Positions 34,301 through 46,624 of a stretch of 64,000 nucleotides of DNA are shown one piece after another. Both the position numbers and the translations under genes were made by a program. Every line of letters starts with the position of its first letter. Within the stretch, counting starts at the first letter, position 1. This stretch comes from Guyanagaster necrorhizus. Its lineage: Eukaryota; Basidiomycota; Agaricomycetes; Agaricales; Physalacriaceae. The notes under the pieces are model-generated. The model did no database searches, was not told the origin of the DNA, and worked only from the letters and a program-made list of their open reading frames with translations. The stretch is taken from contig NW_025064884.1 in assembly GCF_019112545.1 (NCBI RefSeq), positions 1,369,587-1,433,586 of the forward strand. The letters run 5' to 3'.

Positions 34301-36391
34301 ATGGAACAGTCTTCGACCGAGAAACTTGTCTCCATGGTTCGTCTTCTTGACGGTCCTTCGGTAAAAGCAGAGGAAATCGAGTGGGCGGTGGACTTAGAGG
34401 CCGGAAAGACCCTCATCGACTGGCTCGCAGCTCAGACGCCTCTGCACCTGGACGTGGAGGAGAGCAGCCTCGAACTTGCCCAGAAAATAGTTTTGACTGG
34501 AATTGCCCTGGAACGGGAAGAGGTGGAAGCGTGAGTATGTTGGTTCGTTTTGACCTATTCCACGGGTGTACTGTCGACTACGTCCAGGTTAGCGAACGTA
34601 AAGACGAATCCAGGAAGCGATGGAAACGCTATTTGTATGCCAAAGAACTACTCAATACCAAGCGAAGCACGGTCGGTAGCTTTTCCACCGTCAAGGCTAT
34701 CAAGTTGAATCGTTCTCAGGGAGCATGCCAAGCTCATGGACCTAGAATCGACTTATATTGAGGATGCAACCGAGTTGCTAAGGGCACGACTGAAGCAGAC
34801 CAAGCAAAGTGGACCAGCAAACCTTGAAAGATCGCATTGCTCACCTTTCTGTACGCAGGATCGCCAATCGCAAGATGACACAGACGATCAAAGATTTGAA
34901 GCATGAGATTGGGCGGACCTCTGACGGTATTTCCGCTTCTCAGGAAAGACTTGCAGAGATGTCAATCAAGGCGCGTCCTTAGTCATCCATTTCACTTTGC
35001 GACAAAATTGATTAAACTAGCGCGTCAGGCTGACTCCACTTTCTCCGCATCCATTCGATGTGCCTCCGAGGTTCTTGATGTTCTCGAAAGCAAAGGTGCT
35101 GGTCAGTTCTGTCTATCGAGTACGAACCAGGCCTTATGCGAATATAGGCAACGTGCCAACTAATACTGAACTGAATGCATACGCGAACTATCGATCTGCT
35201 GTGCTCACGCGCACACAACAGCAAGTGCAAGATGTTGTAACAGCAGCCGCAGGCCTCCCATCTGAAGCAGAGCTCGAGCAGGTGGCAAACCGGGCGGCGA
35301 AGAAATTATACGACAGAGACATTATCAAAGCCGCTGAAGAGGTTTTTTTCTGCCAGCAGATGGAGGAAGTGTGCAGAGAATTGGAACAGACGGATCGGAG
35401 GGCTGGTGTTGCAAACCTGCTTCTCAGAGTGAAGTCAGCACAAGAACGCCAGGTCGATGAAGACACTGCTGCCATGAACATCAGCGAAGAGCTTGAGATA
35501 GCATGGCGGCTGGATCAAATGAGTCTCCTTAATGAGAAATCGCAAGTTCTGCAGAACGTTTGTCTTTCTTCCCTATTCGAAAATATTAGGCTGATCGCGC
35601 GCTTTAGGCTGTCAAAGATTTCGAGGACAATATCATACCTTCTTTGCAGTCGCTTTACGACTCCGTCAAAACTTCTGTATCTTATATGGCTGAGGCGGAA
35701 GGTCTCATCGCTGCACTAGGTGAAGAGGTGGAGGAGATAGTTGAATCCTCTCGACTGGCGAAGGATAGCCGCAATAATTTTGGACTATCGGAGGAGACTA
35801 AAACAGAAGCTCAGACTCTTCAAGCTGGTTTGGTCGATCTTCTGAAAAAGCTTCAAGGTAGGGATGTATCAATTCTTGTTGTATTACCGCTAATCCACGC
35901 AGACCTGCGGCCTGCCAGCTCTGAACCGTTGGTTCTTTTGGATCATGAAGATGTTTTGCGTGAGCTCAAAGCTGTCAAAGAACAAGAGCGCTCTCTGGAA
36001 TCTGAAGAAGAACTTGGGGCTGCTGCTCTTATCCAAGGCTTGGAATATCTGTGAGTTGTACACTTGTGTCGGCAGAACTTACATCACTGATGCCGAACAT
36101 CAGGAGGGGCTCGCTGGGGCTTTTATTATCTGATACGTATCTCCATGCGCCCTTGAACACGTCCCCTCCCTATGCGCTGCCTCTGGAGTTGAGGAATTTA
36201 GAACGTGAAACACAGAAGAAGAGCGAAGAACTAAGGCAAAGTGTTGCGATACTACAGAAGGTAATGTTTTCTGGTGCCTGCGATAGCATGGACATACTAA
36301 CGTTGTTCGCATGTAGAATGTTGGGTCACTGGACAGCGAGCGTTCCAAGAAAAAGCTACGGAGTCTTGCCCATCGTGTGCTGAAGAGCTGA
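34301..36391 (+). CDS. HAUS augmin-like complex subunit 3 homologue (possible single-base frameshift)
   Basis: Augmin recruits gamma-tubulin to existing spindle microtubules for branching nucleation. The N-terminus (LVSMVRLLDGPSVKAEEIEW ... LIDWLAAQ) fits the HAUS3 N-terminal domain, and the rest is coiled coil typical of the family (ELLRARLKQTK, LKDRIAHLSVRRIANRK, AAKKLYDRDIIKAAEEV, MEEVCRELEQTDRR, LRNLERETQKKSEEL). Exons: 34301-34530, 34588-34671, 34720-34974, 35021-35095, 35148-35557, 35608-35857, 35903-36050, 36104-36260, 36317-36391. They fit about 560 residues only if one base near 34797-34803 (CCAAGCAAAG) is skipped, because the coiled coil changes frame there with no splice site. Either a sequencing indel or a true break. 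Identification rests on domain pattern, not a signature motif. Confidence 0.6.
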
Positions 36392-37190
36392 AGCCTAAAT
36401 ACACACGTCGTAACTATATTTCCAGCGTGAGCCTGAATGACAGAGCTATCCCGTGATCGTCCATCGCTGTCCCATCAAAGTTCTGTTGCTATACAGATTT
36501 TCCCCTCCACATCGTGCCCTTGGTTCAACTTCGCACATGGCAATTCTATCCTGCAAGACAGAGACATGTTCCTCGTGTTCTTGCCCCAGATCTCGAGTCG
36601 CAAGATCAAGAAGAGTGTTATTCTAACCCGCATTTTTGTATGTCTACGACAAGGCACCTCGCCATTTCGTAACCTCAAAGCATGGTTCTGACTAACGATC
36701 AAATTTCCGTTCATCGTCAAAACTCTTATTGCATGTTCGAGCAATCCCAAAACCGGTAGGTAGGTATGACCGGAAAATCTCAAAGTTTCAGTGTCATGTT
36801 CTTACGTGTGACATGGCCACGCTATTCCAACGTGCTGTAAAAATATTAAACAAAACTTGAAGGGTATCTGGATAAACGTAGTCTAGGTAATAGCTAAACG
36901 GGTAATAGTGTATGCGAGATGGATGTATCATGAAAATGAATAAACCAGAATCTCAATCCATAGACCCCAAAACCAGATCATCCTGAAGATTGGACCATCT
37001 TTGGACCGCTACAGACCGTCTGGAGCACAGATGAGCATTTCCCCACAGGGTCGAGTAAAGAAGCTAAATGACCCTCTGAACGGCTCAATTGGTGTCTCCT
37101 CGCAAATGCCATCGCCTCACGAACGGTCTCAATGGATGATATTTCCCTGACGCTCAACATGAGAATTATGGCTTCCGGCGGCTCCGAGTC
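36392..37190. other. intergenic, no gene recognised
   Basis: Nothing convincing on either strand; AT-rich near 36840-36950. Confidence 0.45.
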
Positions 37191-37199
37191 TGTCGGTGT

Positions 37200-37616
37200 G
37201 GATGCTTGATTCAGATGAAGACATATGGCTGGGCACAAGATGCTGCTTAAGGATCAATAATGTTTGATGCAGGGGGCCTAGGACTTACAGTTTTCCCGGT
37301 CAAGCGACCCCTGCATTCGGATTAAGTCATCCAGTCTGTACTCCTCACTCCTAGCGAGGACATGTCCGGCTTTGAGCCACGGCAGTTTAGAGCAGATCTC
37401 GAAACGGATTAGCGAGAACGCCACCAAGTCCAATCTGTGAAAGTTCAGTATTAATATCTAAAACGTCTGAGACGGAAAGAGTTTGAATGCTTACGGTCCG
37501 ATGTTTTGGTGCCACACCAAGGAGCCACCGTGCCGCCTTATACAGGATGTGCGTGCGTTTATGTCACCGCTTTTCAGACCGACATATACATTGGATGCAC
37601 GATCGAGTAGGGACAT
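37200..37616 (-). CDS. hypothetical small protein, about 100 aa, tentative
   Basis: ATG at 37614-37616 starts MSLLDRASNVYVGLKSGDIN; a plausible intron follows the exon ending HQNIGP near 37497. The next exon is LDLVAFSLIRFEICSKLPWL ... EEYRLDDLIRMQGSLDREN, with a further GTAAGT donor near 37290 and a short last exon. Two well-formed splice donors and an even mix of hydrophobic and charged residues are the only support. No family recognised. Confidence 0.25.
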
Positions 37617-37619
37617 AGA

Positions 37620-40354
37620 GGGGAGGCCGGATACATTGTCAACTTGGATTGGAAATCAGATTTTCTGTTTGTGATAGAAAGAGAAAGCACGGACTATGGA
37701 ACTGGATGCAATGAGAGCTGCATGTTGGCCTTGAGATGGAATTGAGTGCTGACCTGGGGGAAGAGAGACATGATAAGAACATCAGAACACTCGACTGCGA
37801 GGCACCACTCACATGTTGTTATTTTAGGCAATGCTGAGATTCTAGATGCGACGATAAAGTCAAGGCACAGATCTGAGGGGGGGGGGAAGTGATGTGGAGA
37901 TGCACACGACCGAGTCCCTTTTATAACTAAATGCCTCCACACCGGAACTTCAGGGCAACTACAGCACCGGCAATCTCTACAGCTTCCAGCCGCGCAACAC
38001 ACGGGGTCCGTGTCGTTAATTGATTTCGGTCACGAAACCGGAATGAACGAGGCGCCCCTGCTTGTTACCGCGTTTGAAGATGAAAGCCAGGCGCCTGTGC
38101 GAAAAGACTGTTGAGAGGGCAAGTAGTAGTTGTCTGAGAAGGAGCCCGGAGTGAGATGCCACCGCAGTGCAGTGCTGTGTAAAAACGGGAGTGCGCACGC
38201 CATTCGGAAATAGAATCATGCGCATTAGATCCGTGCTGTAGAGTGCCGCTGAGTTAGTCTTTTACTGCATCGTTCAACGTGTAGCTATTTCGCGGTGTGC
38301 CATACAGCAGGCATCCATGCACATGATGAAAAGGTGTTGAAGAAGAAGTACGGCATTGAAATTTCTGCGGCCGGACCCCTGAAAGCAGTATATCTTGTAT
38401 TTTCATGCTGTGAAGTGAATAAGGACGGAATATGCATGGTCACTGGGAGGGATACGAGTACGATGCATGCGCACTCGATGCCTTGGTATTATTATTTTTT
38501 TGGTTTTTTTATTCCTTCTCTTCATTGTCCTACGAGCAACATCCAGAGAAAAGTAAGAACTAATCACGAAGAAAGCATAGAGTGGTTTCCATTGGAGAAT
38601 GGCTATACTGGAGACAGCTTATCGGATTTCCCATCCAAGTTACCGCATTATCGAACAATGCGCCATGGTTACCGCTTACATCAAGTCTCTTGGGGAGCCC
38701 CCTGGGCCACTTCCCACAAGGCCCCCCCTGCCTTGGAGCACGGATTATTATGCGGAACGACAGGTATGATCATCGACATTCATGCTGCGTTCGAAACATT
38801 CGACGAGGACACGATTTTGCGCTCGGCTTATCCCGGTGTGGCAGAGAACTGATCATGATTAATTGCACTCGACTCATCAAACCCACCGGCTCCGTTCCCA
38901 AGTTCGTTGGCTGGAACGGTTCCTGATTTTATTTATCCTATTTTCATCCGAGTGATCCTCCCCGCCTTCAATTCTACCAATGGAAGATGCGTTATGATTA
39001 TCTCAGTGCCTGATAGCTAGGGCAGGACCCATGTTTATCTTCCAGAGCTTCGGTACGATAATTTGTCTTTTTGACAATTTGTCCGGACTTGTCGCAAAAG
39101 CTGCCACAAAAAAATTGCCTGGGCTGGTTTTTGACCAAAAATTATCGAAATCTCCTTTTTGTCCCTAATGTCACCCTTCTCGCCGGCGGGAGGCAGCCGA
39201 ATGGTGACCGAAAGCCTCTTTTGTTGACCGAACCTCTTAAAGGCAATAAACATGTGCTAGGGCTGCCTTGTTTTCTCGGATTTACGATCCCCCGCTTGTT
39301 CACATAGTCATGAGAGAAAAGGATTTAATTGTCCTTGCCTGTCATTCCTCTAACGTGTTTCCTGCAGGAAGAAGCTTTAAAGTACCTCCTGACTTTCTCC
39401 GGATGATCAGGGCCTATGTCAATTGACTTCGGCCATGGGAATGATCTTGATAACGACATATGGACGGAGTGAATGCCATTCCATCGTTCTTGGTGGGCCG
39501 CTTTCTTGATACTATCTGCGTTCGTTCATGTTCAACTCCCGCCTGGATTTCTCGGTTATCCCGGGTTGGATAGGATTCAGGAATTGTCCCTTCTTCGTGG
39601 AAACACCGGACGCAATCTATCCTTTTGTAACACAAGTTGAAGAATCCCATCGGACGCGTGATGTACTACCGTCACGGGAGTCGGCACTATGTAATAGATA
39701 TCTGCGGTTCGCGACAGTTTTCATGCTTTGGGAACTTGTATGATTACTGAAAACATCATCTCGTCAAGTTCTAGAGCTCCTCCGGCGATTTGTCAATTGA
39801 TGAACTGATATTTATTAATAGGATACATTCATAGTAGAGTTTAGTGGGAAATGACGCCTGCCCATGTGAAATAGCGGGTAGTTAATGCTTCTTTGAGGTT
39901 GATTGACTTGCTAGCATTGGAAGCTAGGCCTTGCAAACTTGAAATGCGCTTTCCAAGGATAAGAATGTTGATGAAAGAGGTACCCAACGATAGGACGGAA
40001 CGGCCATCGATGCAAGAGTGTTGCTTCAGATGAATCAGATAATCAAGTGATCCCTAAAGAATCAGGTGCCGTACGCCAATGACCCACGTCCAGCCACTGG
40101 AGGACTCAGAATTGCAGTGCAGTTCGCACCGCGGTCAACTCTACCAACAAAATATTGAAGGAGACTAGTGGCAGGCGCTAACAAGCCATCAAACGAATTG
40201 AAACAAAGCATCGAAAACGGGTGGCGTTTCGTTGGTGTCACAGGACGTCACACTGACAAACAACGGCAAAGTATCCTTTCTCTTCTTCCAGTGCCGTTCT
40301 CTGCTTTACGCACTTTGACTTAGTACATATCTGAGCGCGTTTTACTCTTCCATT
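37620..40354. other. long intergenic region, no gene recognised
   Basis: 2.7 kb with only short or composition-driven frames (for example 38295-38852 and 38582-38926 on plus, in overlapping frames, neither with known motifs). A run of eight or nine G occurs near 37879. It includes the promoter of the transportin gene at the right end. Confidence 0.45.
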
Positions 40355-43300
40355 ATGTCGACATGGACGCCCCAGCTAGCTGGTTTGGCAGAAATTCTCC
40401 AAACCATCCACGAGTCCACCGACATGGCCCAGTCGGTGCAACGAAATATCACCCAAGTGAGTTCCACGGACGTCCTCGATAATCTTCTCTAACAGTGTTC
40501 AAGAAACTCAATAGCTTTACGCGTGTACCCGACTATATCGCTTACCTTGCTCATATCCTATGCTGGATGCGGGAAGAGGAAGAGCGAATTCGAAGCATCG
40601 CTGGCTATCTTCTCAAGAATAACTCGCGCCTTATTCTCTCGTCTTCACCAGAGGTGGCCGCCTACGTCAAGAATGCCGTTCTACAAGCATTCACCGACTC
40701 ATCAATCATGATACGGAACACTGCTGGGCAAGACGTTGTAGCATTCCTCGGCGTACTGGAACCCAAGAATTGGCCGGAGTGTCTGCAGCAGCTTGTAGGG
40801 ATGCTGGATATGCCTGATCTTGACAAGCAAGAGGTGAGTGTCCGATTTTCCTAATTCGCCGCTCTCGGGCTACGGCCATGATAATCGGACGGTTCCGATG
40901 CTTGGTATCTCAGTTGTCGTACCGGTGCCCCGGCAAATGATTCTAGAGCCTCTGTATCACGTCAAAAGATTCAGTTTTTGAGCCAGTATCACAGTGGCAG
41001 AAAATCTGAAACTATCTTGTGCTCACAAGCCTCCATTAACGATCTAGTTTCCGATTTGCGGGTCGTTATTGAAAGCTTGTAATTTCTAACAGGCACTTTT
41101 GGATTTTCTGCCACTGTCATTCGCGAGCGAATCAATCTTGTCCATGATTCTGCCTTCTCGAAGATCAGCCAGTGGCAGCGTTGTCGTCAACAGAGAGAGC
41201 TTTCGTTTTACCTTGTCTTCTTTCCACTGCAATTACGTTTATCTTTTCTCACCTATGTCTTAGGCTGCTTTCAATGTCCTTGAAAAGGCTTGTGAAGATT
41301 ACCCCCGAAAAATGGATGTCGAAATAAATGGAGCACGGCCGCTTGACTACATGATTCCCAAATTTCTAATCCTCGCTGATCACCAGTCGTCCAAGATGCG
41401 CTCACATGCTGTCGCTTGCCTATCTTACTTTGTCCCTGCCAATTGCCAATCATTGTTCGTCCACCTAGATGCTTTCATAGCGTGTCTCTTCCGCCGCGCC
41501 TCGGACGATGACCCTTCAGTTCGACGCCACGTCTGCCAAGCGCTCGTTCTTCTCCTTGCCGCACGGCCCGAACGGTTAATGCCCGAGATGAACAACGTAG
41601 CCGAATATATGCTATATTCTACCAAAGACCAGAACGAGAACGTCGCACTGGAGGCATGCGAGTTCTGGCTTACGTTTGCCGAGGACGCTGAACTATCCAT
41701 CTACCTGCACCCTCTTCTCGGAAAGGTCGCTCCGGTTCTGTTGGATTGTATGATCTATGGCGAAGATGATTTGTTGTGGTTGGACGGTGATGCAGAAGAC
41801 GAAGCCGTGCCAGATAAGGAGAGCGATATCAAGCCTCGCCACTATGGTAGCAAGTCCCACGGTTTGGAGAGGGATGTTAACGGAGAGCCCCCGAAGGCAC
41901 GAATAGGCGCATACGGGGAAGAGACTTATGACGACGACGACGACGACTTCGATTACGACGATGAAGACTACGCCGACGACATGTCCACCGAATGGAACTT
42001 GCGAAAGTGTGCCGCTGCCGCTCTCGATGTTCTCGCTGTCCGATTTACCGGTGATCTTCTCAATGTTCTCCTGGGTCCATTGAAAGAAAAGCTCTGGAGC
42101 AGTGATTGGCTGCAGAGGGAGAGCGGAATTCTCGCTCTGGGAGCAATGGCCGAAGGTGCGCTTCGCTTCCTGATCATCACTATTTCACCTTCTGATACGT
42201 ACCCAAACAGGCTGCATAGAAGCCATCGAACCTCACTTGCCCACACTAGTGCCGTATCTCATTAACATGCTCAATGATCCAAAGGTAACGCAATTCAATT
42301 CTTTCGTGTTCTCGTAAGCTAATAAGTTCTTCTCAGCCTTTGGTTCGATCAATCACCTGCTGGTCGCTCGGGCGCTATGCGAGCTGGACCACCCAACCAA
42401 TTTCTGAGGAGCATAAGGCTCAGTATTTCATCCCGACTATGGAAGGAGTGAGTGATATTCTGCCTACTATCCTACGTTTCCTCCTAAACAAATACAATTA
42501 AAGCTCCTCCGGATGGTCTTGGATAGCAACAAGCGCGTGCAGGAAGCTGGTTGCAGCGCTTTTGCGACCCTCGAAGAAGATGCTGGTCCCGAATTGGCCC
42601 CATACCTCGAGCCTGTACTGAGGAACCTCGTCTTTGCGTTCGATAAGTACCAACATAAGAATATGCTCATACTATACGATGCGGTCGGAACTCTTGCCGA
42701 CGCCGTTGGCCGTGCTCTTTCGGATCCTATGTATGTTGAGATTCTGATGCCACCCCTGACGAACCGGTGGTCGAAGCTCAAGGATGACGACCCTGACCTT
42801 ATTCCATTACTCGAGGTGCGCTTTGCGTTTTGTCATGTCGTGTGGAATCCTGATGAGTTCATCCAGTGTCTTGCATCAGTCACCATCGCGATGGGCATGT
42901 CCTTCCATCCTTATGCTGGTCCTGTCTTCGAGCGGTGCAATAACATCATTCACCATTCACTGCTCCAATACCAAGCCTTCCAACAGAACCCCGAAATGGA
43001 TGAGCCAGATAAATCATTCCTTGTCGTCGCGCTTGATCTTCTTTCCGGCCTTACGCAAGGGCTCGGCATGTCCTTGGAGGGTCTGATAAACCAGACACAG
43101 CCAAATCTGTTGTCGCTGTTGACGGTTTGTTTGAAGCATCCTCAGGCGCCCGTACGACAGTCCGCGTACGCGCTGGTCGGAGATATGGCTATGGGCTGCT
43201 TTACCGTCCTCCGACCGCATATGCCCGGCATCATGGGTGAACTGATACTACAACTCGATCCTGAACCCAAGTTTGAATTTATCAGTGCTTCGAACAACGC

Positions 43301-43916
43301 TGCTTGGTCTGTTGGTGAAGTCGCGCTGCGCTACGGACGGAGTGAGTGTCATCCCGTTACCCCCATTCCGTTATTTTTACTAAACCTGATTATCAGACGA
43401 CCCTGAATTCCAACAATGGGTGAATCCCCTGATTTCAAGACTGGTTCCGATTTTGCTGCACCCGAAGGCGCCAAGGAGCTTGCACGAAAATGCAGCAGTG
43501 TCGATAGGACGAATTGGGTTGATGCACCCGACTCTTGTTGCGCCACACTTGGCTGAGTTTGCGCAAGCGTGGTGTCAGGCATTGTATGAGATCCGAGATA
43601 ACGAGGAGAAAGATTCGGCGTTCCGAGGGCTTTGCACGATGGTCGAAGTTAATCCTGCAGGAATTGCGAAGGTGATTCTCCCCCTCCCTCTCCCCCGTTG
43701 TATTTCCTCTCGTTGATGCTGATTTCTTTGTGACAGAGTCTCTTGTGGTTCTGCAATTCAATAGTGAGATGGAATGCGCCATCACCGGAACTGAATAATA
43801 TGTTCCAGACGATACTGACGGCGTTCAAGCAGCATGACGCGACAGGGTGGGCTGCCCAAGTTGGTGCGTTCCCACCGATCATCCAAGAACGGCTGGCCAC
43901 ACGCTACGGCGTGTAA
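40355..43916 (+). CDS. KAP104: transportin / karyopherin beta-2 nuclear import receptor
   Basis: HEAT-repeat importin that carries PY-NLS cargoes such as hnRNP-type RNA-binding proteins into the nucleus under Ran-GTP control. Nine exons (40355-40456, 40504-40833, 41264-42155, 42211-42284, 42337-42447, 42504-42815, 42867-43341, 43397-43671, 43737-43916) give 916 residues, the expected size. Landmarks: KLNSFTRVPDYIAYLAHIL, AGYLLKNNSRLIL, MIRNTAGQDVVAFLG, EKACEDYPRKMDVE, RSHAVACLSYF, VPYLINMLNDPKPLVRSITC, VQEAGCSAFATLEEDAGPEL and NPLISRLVPILLHPKAP. A long acidic loop with ETYDDDDDDFDYDDEDYADD corresponds to the H8 loop that releases cargo. The second intron is 430 bp, far longer than the others, and contains an inverted-repeat insertion. 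Confidence 0.96.
40989..41119. mobile_element. 125 bp MITE-like element with 15 bp terminal inverted repeats in a transportin intron
   Basis: CAGTGGCAGAAAATC at 40992-41006 is mirrored by GATTTTCTGCCACTG at 41102-41116. The 125 bp unit is flanked on both sides by TCA (40989-40991 and 41117-41119), as a 3 bp target-site duplication would be. No coding capacity. The host intron is 430 bp where its neighbours are about 50. The CAGTG end and 3 bp duplication do not settle a superfamily. Confidence 0.6.
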
Positions 43917-44422
43917 TACGGAATATACGCACATGTTTCTTCTCTGTCTATGTCCTCGCCTCTTGCCTGTGGATTCCCCTTTTAGTAGCAGTAGTATTTT
44001 TTCGTAGTGTAGTCAATATCTTTCGTAGCAGTAGTCATTTCCTCCTCCTCTCGTGTCTTGTCTCCCTCCGTCATCCTCTTCTGGATGTTTGTGCATATAG
44101 CCCTCACCCGCTGCATTTTGTCTTTTTTTTGCTTTTTTTTTGCATATCTGTCACTTTTTCTACGTAGCATTAGGTAGTCAGTAGTATAGCTTTCTGAGAC
44201 CACATCCAAAGGCATCAAATTAAATCATGATCACGAATCCGACCGACAACGTTACAATTAAAAATATGTATCTCAATTTGCTTGCTGTTTTTATATGTAG
44301 AAGAAATACATAGATCGAATTTTCCTGGAAAATGAAACGAGTCCCTGCATTATGATACTCATACTTTGGGGGTGCATTAGATTATCCGAACCTCATAAGT
44401 TACCAACCTCTCCCGCGGCCGA
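43917..44422. other. convergent intergenic region
   Basis: 3' space between transportin and the lectin gene, with long T-rich tracts near 44120-44160. No gene. Confidence 0.5.
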
Positions 44423-46036
44423 CTACAGACGCTTGCTACTCGAATACATCCCCCCTGCACCGCCGAATCCCACAAACCCGCTCGACCGCCCTCCACTAAA
44501 GTTCCCCATCCCCGAATATCTACTTCTCCTGCGGTACTCCTGGTAACCGTAATACCCTCCGGCGCCCACCCCGGCGAACAAGAGCATCTTGAAGAAGAAC
44601 CACGTCCACGATCCGGCGCTCTTCTTGGAACGTTTCTTGGCGCCCTCCGTGTAGGGGAGATCTCCATGGGAGATTATAGCAGAGTGCGTTGAGACGGTGA
44701 TGATGCTTTGTGTTAGGTAATAAGTGTTCAGCTGGTATGGGTGAGGGGAGGATGGCGGAAATGACTCACTCATGGTTATCCGATACGTCTCCAGTCATCG
44801 CGCTCATCCCGAGGAAGGGTGCGGTGGGTAGCGAGACCCCATCAGCACGGAAGCAGTCTGTCCAATCATCCCCTGCAGCGGGGAGTCAAGATGGATTCGT
44901 CACGTCTGTCCAGTGGCCTACTCACAGGCTTTATATTGCAGCTTAACCTAACAGGAAGAAGATCAGTACCCAGGCATTATCAGGTGCCGTGGAAAGGCTG
45001 GCACGAGAAATAGAAGGTTTCACCCACATCTAAAACGCTATCCTTGATGTATGTGATCTTGATTTTGGTTGCAACGTTTGTTCGGCGGAAGTTCAACTAG
45101 CAGGAGTGAGCGTGAGTTGCACATGGATAGTGAGATACACAAAACGCACGGAACATGCACCGATGCCTTGTTTATCTCCGTCGTTTTGGAAGTCGTAAGA
45201 GGTCTTGCCATCGCCAATCATTCCGGTGATGCGAGGGAAGGCATATGGGTGGCGTGAATTAGCGTACGTGTCCAAGAACAATCCGAAACCGGTGAAGCTA
45301 TCTATAAAAGCATGAGTTTATTTCTTCGGAATAAACGTCCCAAAAAAACCGACCTTTGTTTCCAAACACCGGTCCTGGCTGAGCACGTTCCTTCGTTAGC
45401 CAGATGGCCAAACCGTCTCCGAAGAGGTTGTTCGAGTCGCCCGACACCTGAAGAACCACGCATGTTGGCGCTTCCTGCTAGACACAAACGGTCGTGTGCA
45501 CTTGCCTTGAACTCGATTTCGATGATAAAATTCGCTGTCGTGAGTGGTAGACGGGACCATAGGTATCCCTAAGAAGGATAGAGCATTATTGCTGGTGTCG
45601 TCGAAAGGGAGAAAAAAGCAAGCGCACCATCTGTGATGGTCGGTCACGCGTCAGCCGTATGTGTTTGTTGGTATTCTAACGAGGCATCAGCTCGAATGTG
45701 CAGCTTGGATATATGGTAACCTTACAATGTAGGCATCGGCGCCAAAGTCCCACCATCTTTGCAAATGAATAGCAAGCCTCTCCGTACAGTTATTTCTGCT
45801 CACCTATTCTGCAGGTCTTGGTCTATGTACGGCGCATATATTGAGTGCGTGCGTAACTGCACTGTCTAGCAATCAATTAGTCCACAGAGTCGACGGCAAG
45901 GGCGTGACCCACTCACCCGTTCAACCGTCTTGTCTCCGACCTTCATCTTTATCTTCTCCTCGGCGCCTCGTGTCGTTCCAATAAATGAGGAGAAAACGGC
46001 AAAGGCAAGGACGACCATGCTACAACGCGACAGCAT
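44423..46036 (-). CDS. legume-like (L-type) lectin, VIP36/ERGIC-53-type cargo receptor
   Basis: Type I membrane lectin that cycles between ER and Golgi and binds high-mannose glycoproteins. Eleven exons (45917-46036, 45804-45865, 45726-45756, 45628-45675, 45506-45568, 45354-45447, 45150-45301, 45028-45096, 44926-44947, 44770-44872, 44423-44705) give 348 residues. Order: signal peptide (MLSRCSMVVLAFAVFSSFIG), DLQNRWWDFGADAYI, RLTRDRPSQMGYLWSRLPLT, FKVSGDSNNLFGDGLAIWLT (carbohydrate/Ca2+ site Asp-Gly), FGLFLDTYANSRHPYAFPRI (the D-Y-N Ca2+ ligands), DGVSLPTAPFLGMSAMTGD, a membrane helix (WTWFFFKMLLFAGVGAGGYY) and a Gly/Ser-rich cytosolic tail ending SSSKRL. The KRSKK segment precedes the helix. 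Intron 45448-45505 uses a GC donor. Confidence 0.93.
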
Positions 46037-46624
46037 GTTTTCGAGTGATAGATTGTATACGGGATTTATGACAGTGAGCACAGGGCCCTAAGATACACCT
46101 AAAGATGGCCTGCGGGATAGTAACCAGCGTACAGTGTAGAATGCGGAAGGGAACGTGAAAGACTCGTTGTTGTCGTCGGTCGCTATTGACACGTGCTCGA
46201 GGGAAAATCGAAAATTATTTATCAATTATTTCTTTCCTTTCACGATGCGGTCGTGACGGTGGGGGTAATGGTATATGAGCCACGCCATTCCACCGAGTCC
46301 TGTCACATAATATTAATCCACTCAAAGTATGAACCTTTATAAGACTCGTCTCGTTGCCGAGCCTGAAGGATGAGACTAGAACGTCATTATTAAGGTTCAG
46401 TAAGTAAGACAAGTCTTAACTAACTTGTATAAAGGTTAACATGACTGAAACTCACTGTGAGGACTAGCAACTCCCTATCATTCTTCAACTTGGTCATGTT
46501 ACTATCTATGCTGCAGTCCATCGCAGGGGTCTTTCGAAATAAACAAAAGAGGCCAAAAACAGACCATCTCCCATCTCCCAGCCTCTCTGAAGCTGGTTTG
46601 CTCTTTTTCCCTCCGAATGTCAAC
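46037..46624. other. divergent promoter region
   Basis: Between the lectin gene (-) and the coiled-coil gene (+). An AACCTTTATA block near 46331 is mirrored near 46428, a weak 10 bp palindrome. An alternative upstream start for the coiled-coil gene (ATG 46496, MLLSMLQSIAGVF) lies here. Confidence 0.4.

Noticed and set aside
38295..38926. Two overlapping frames of 185 and 114 codons
   Set aside because: They compete for the same DNA in different frames and neither shows family features or exon signals.
46331..46438. AACCTTTATA inverted repeat
   Set aside because: Only about 10 bp matches; too short to argue for an element without other copies.
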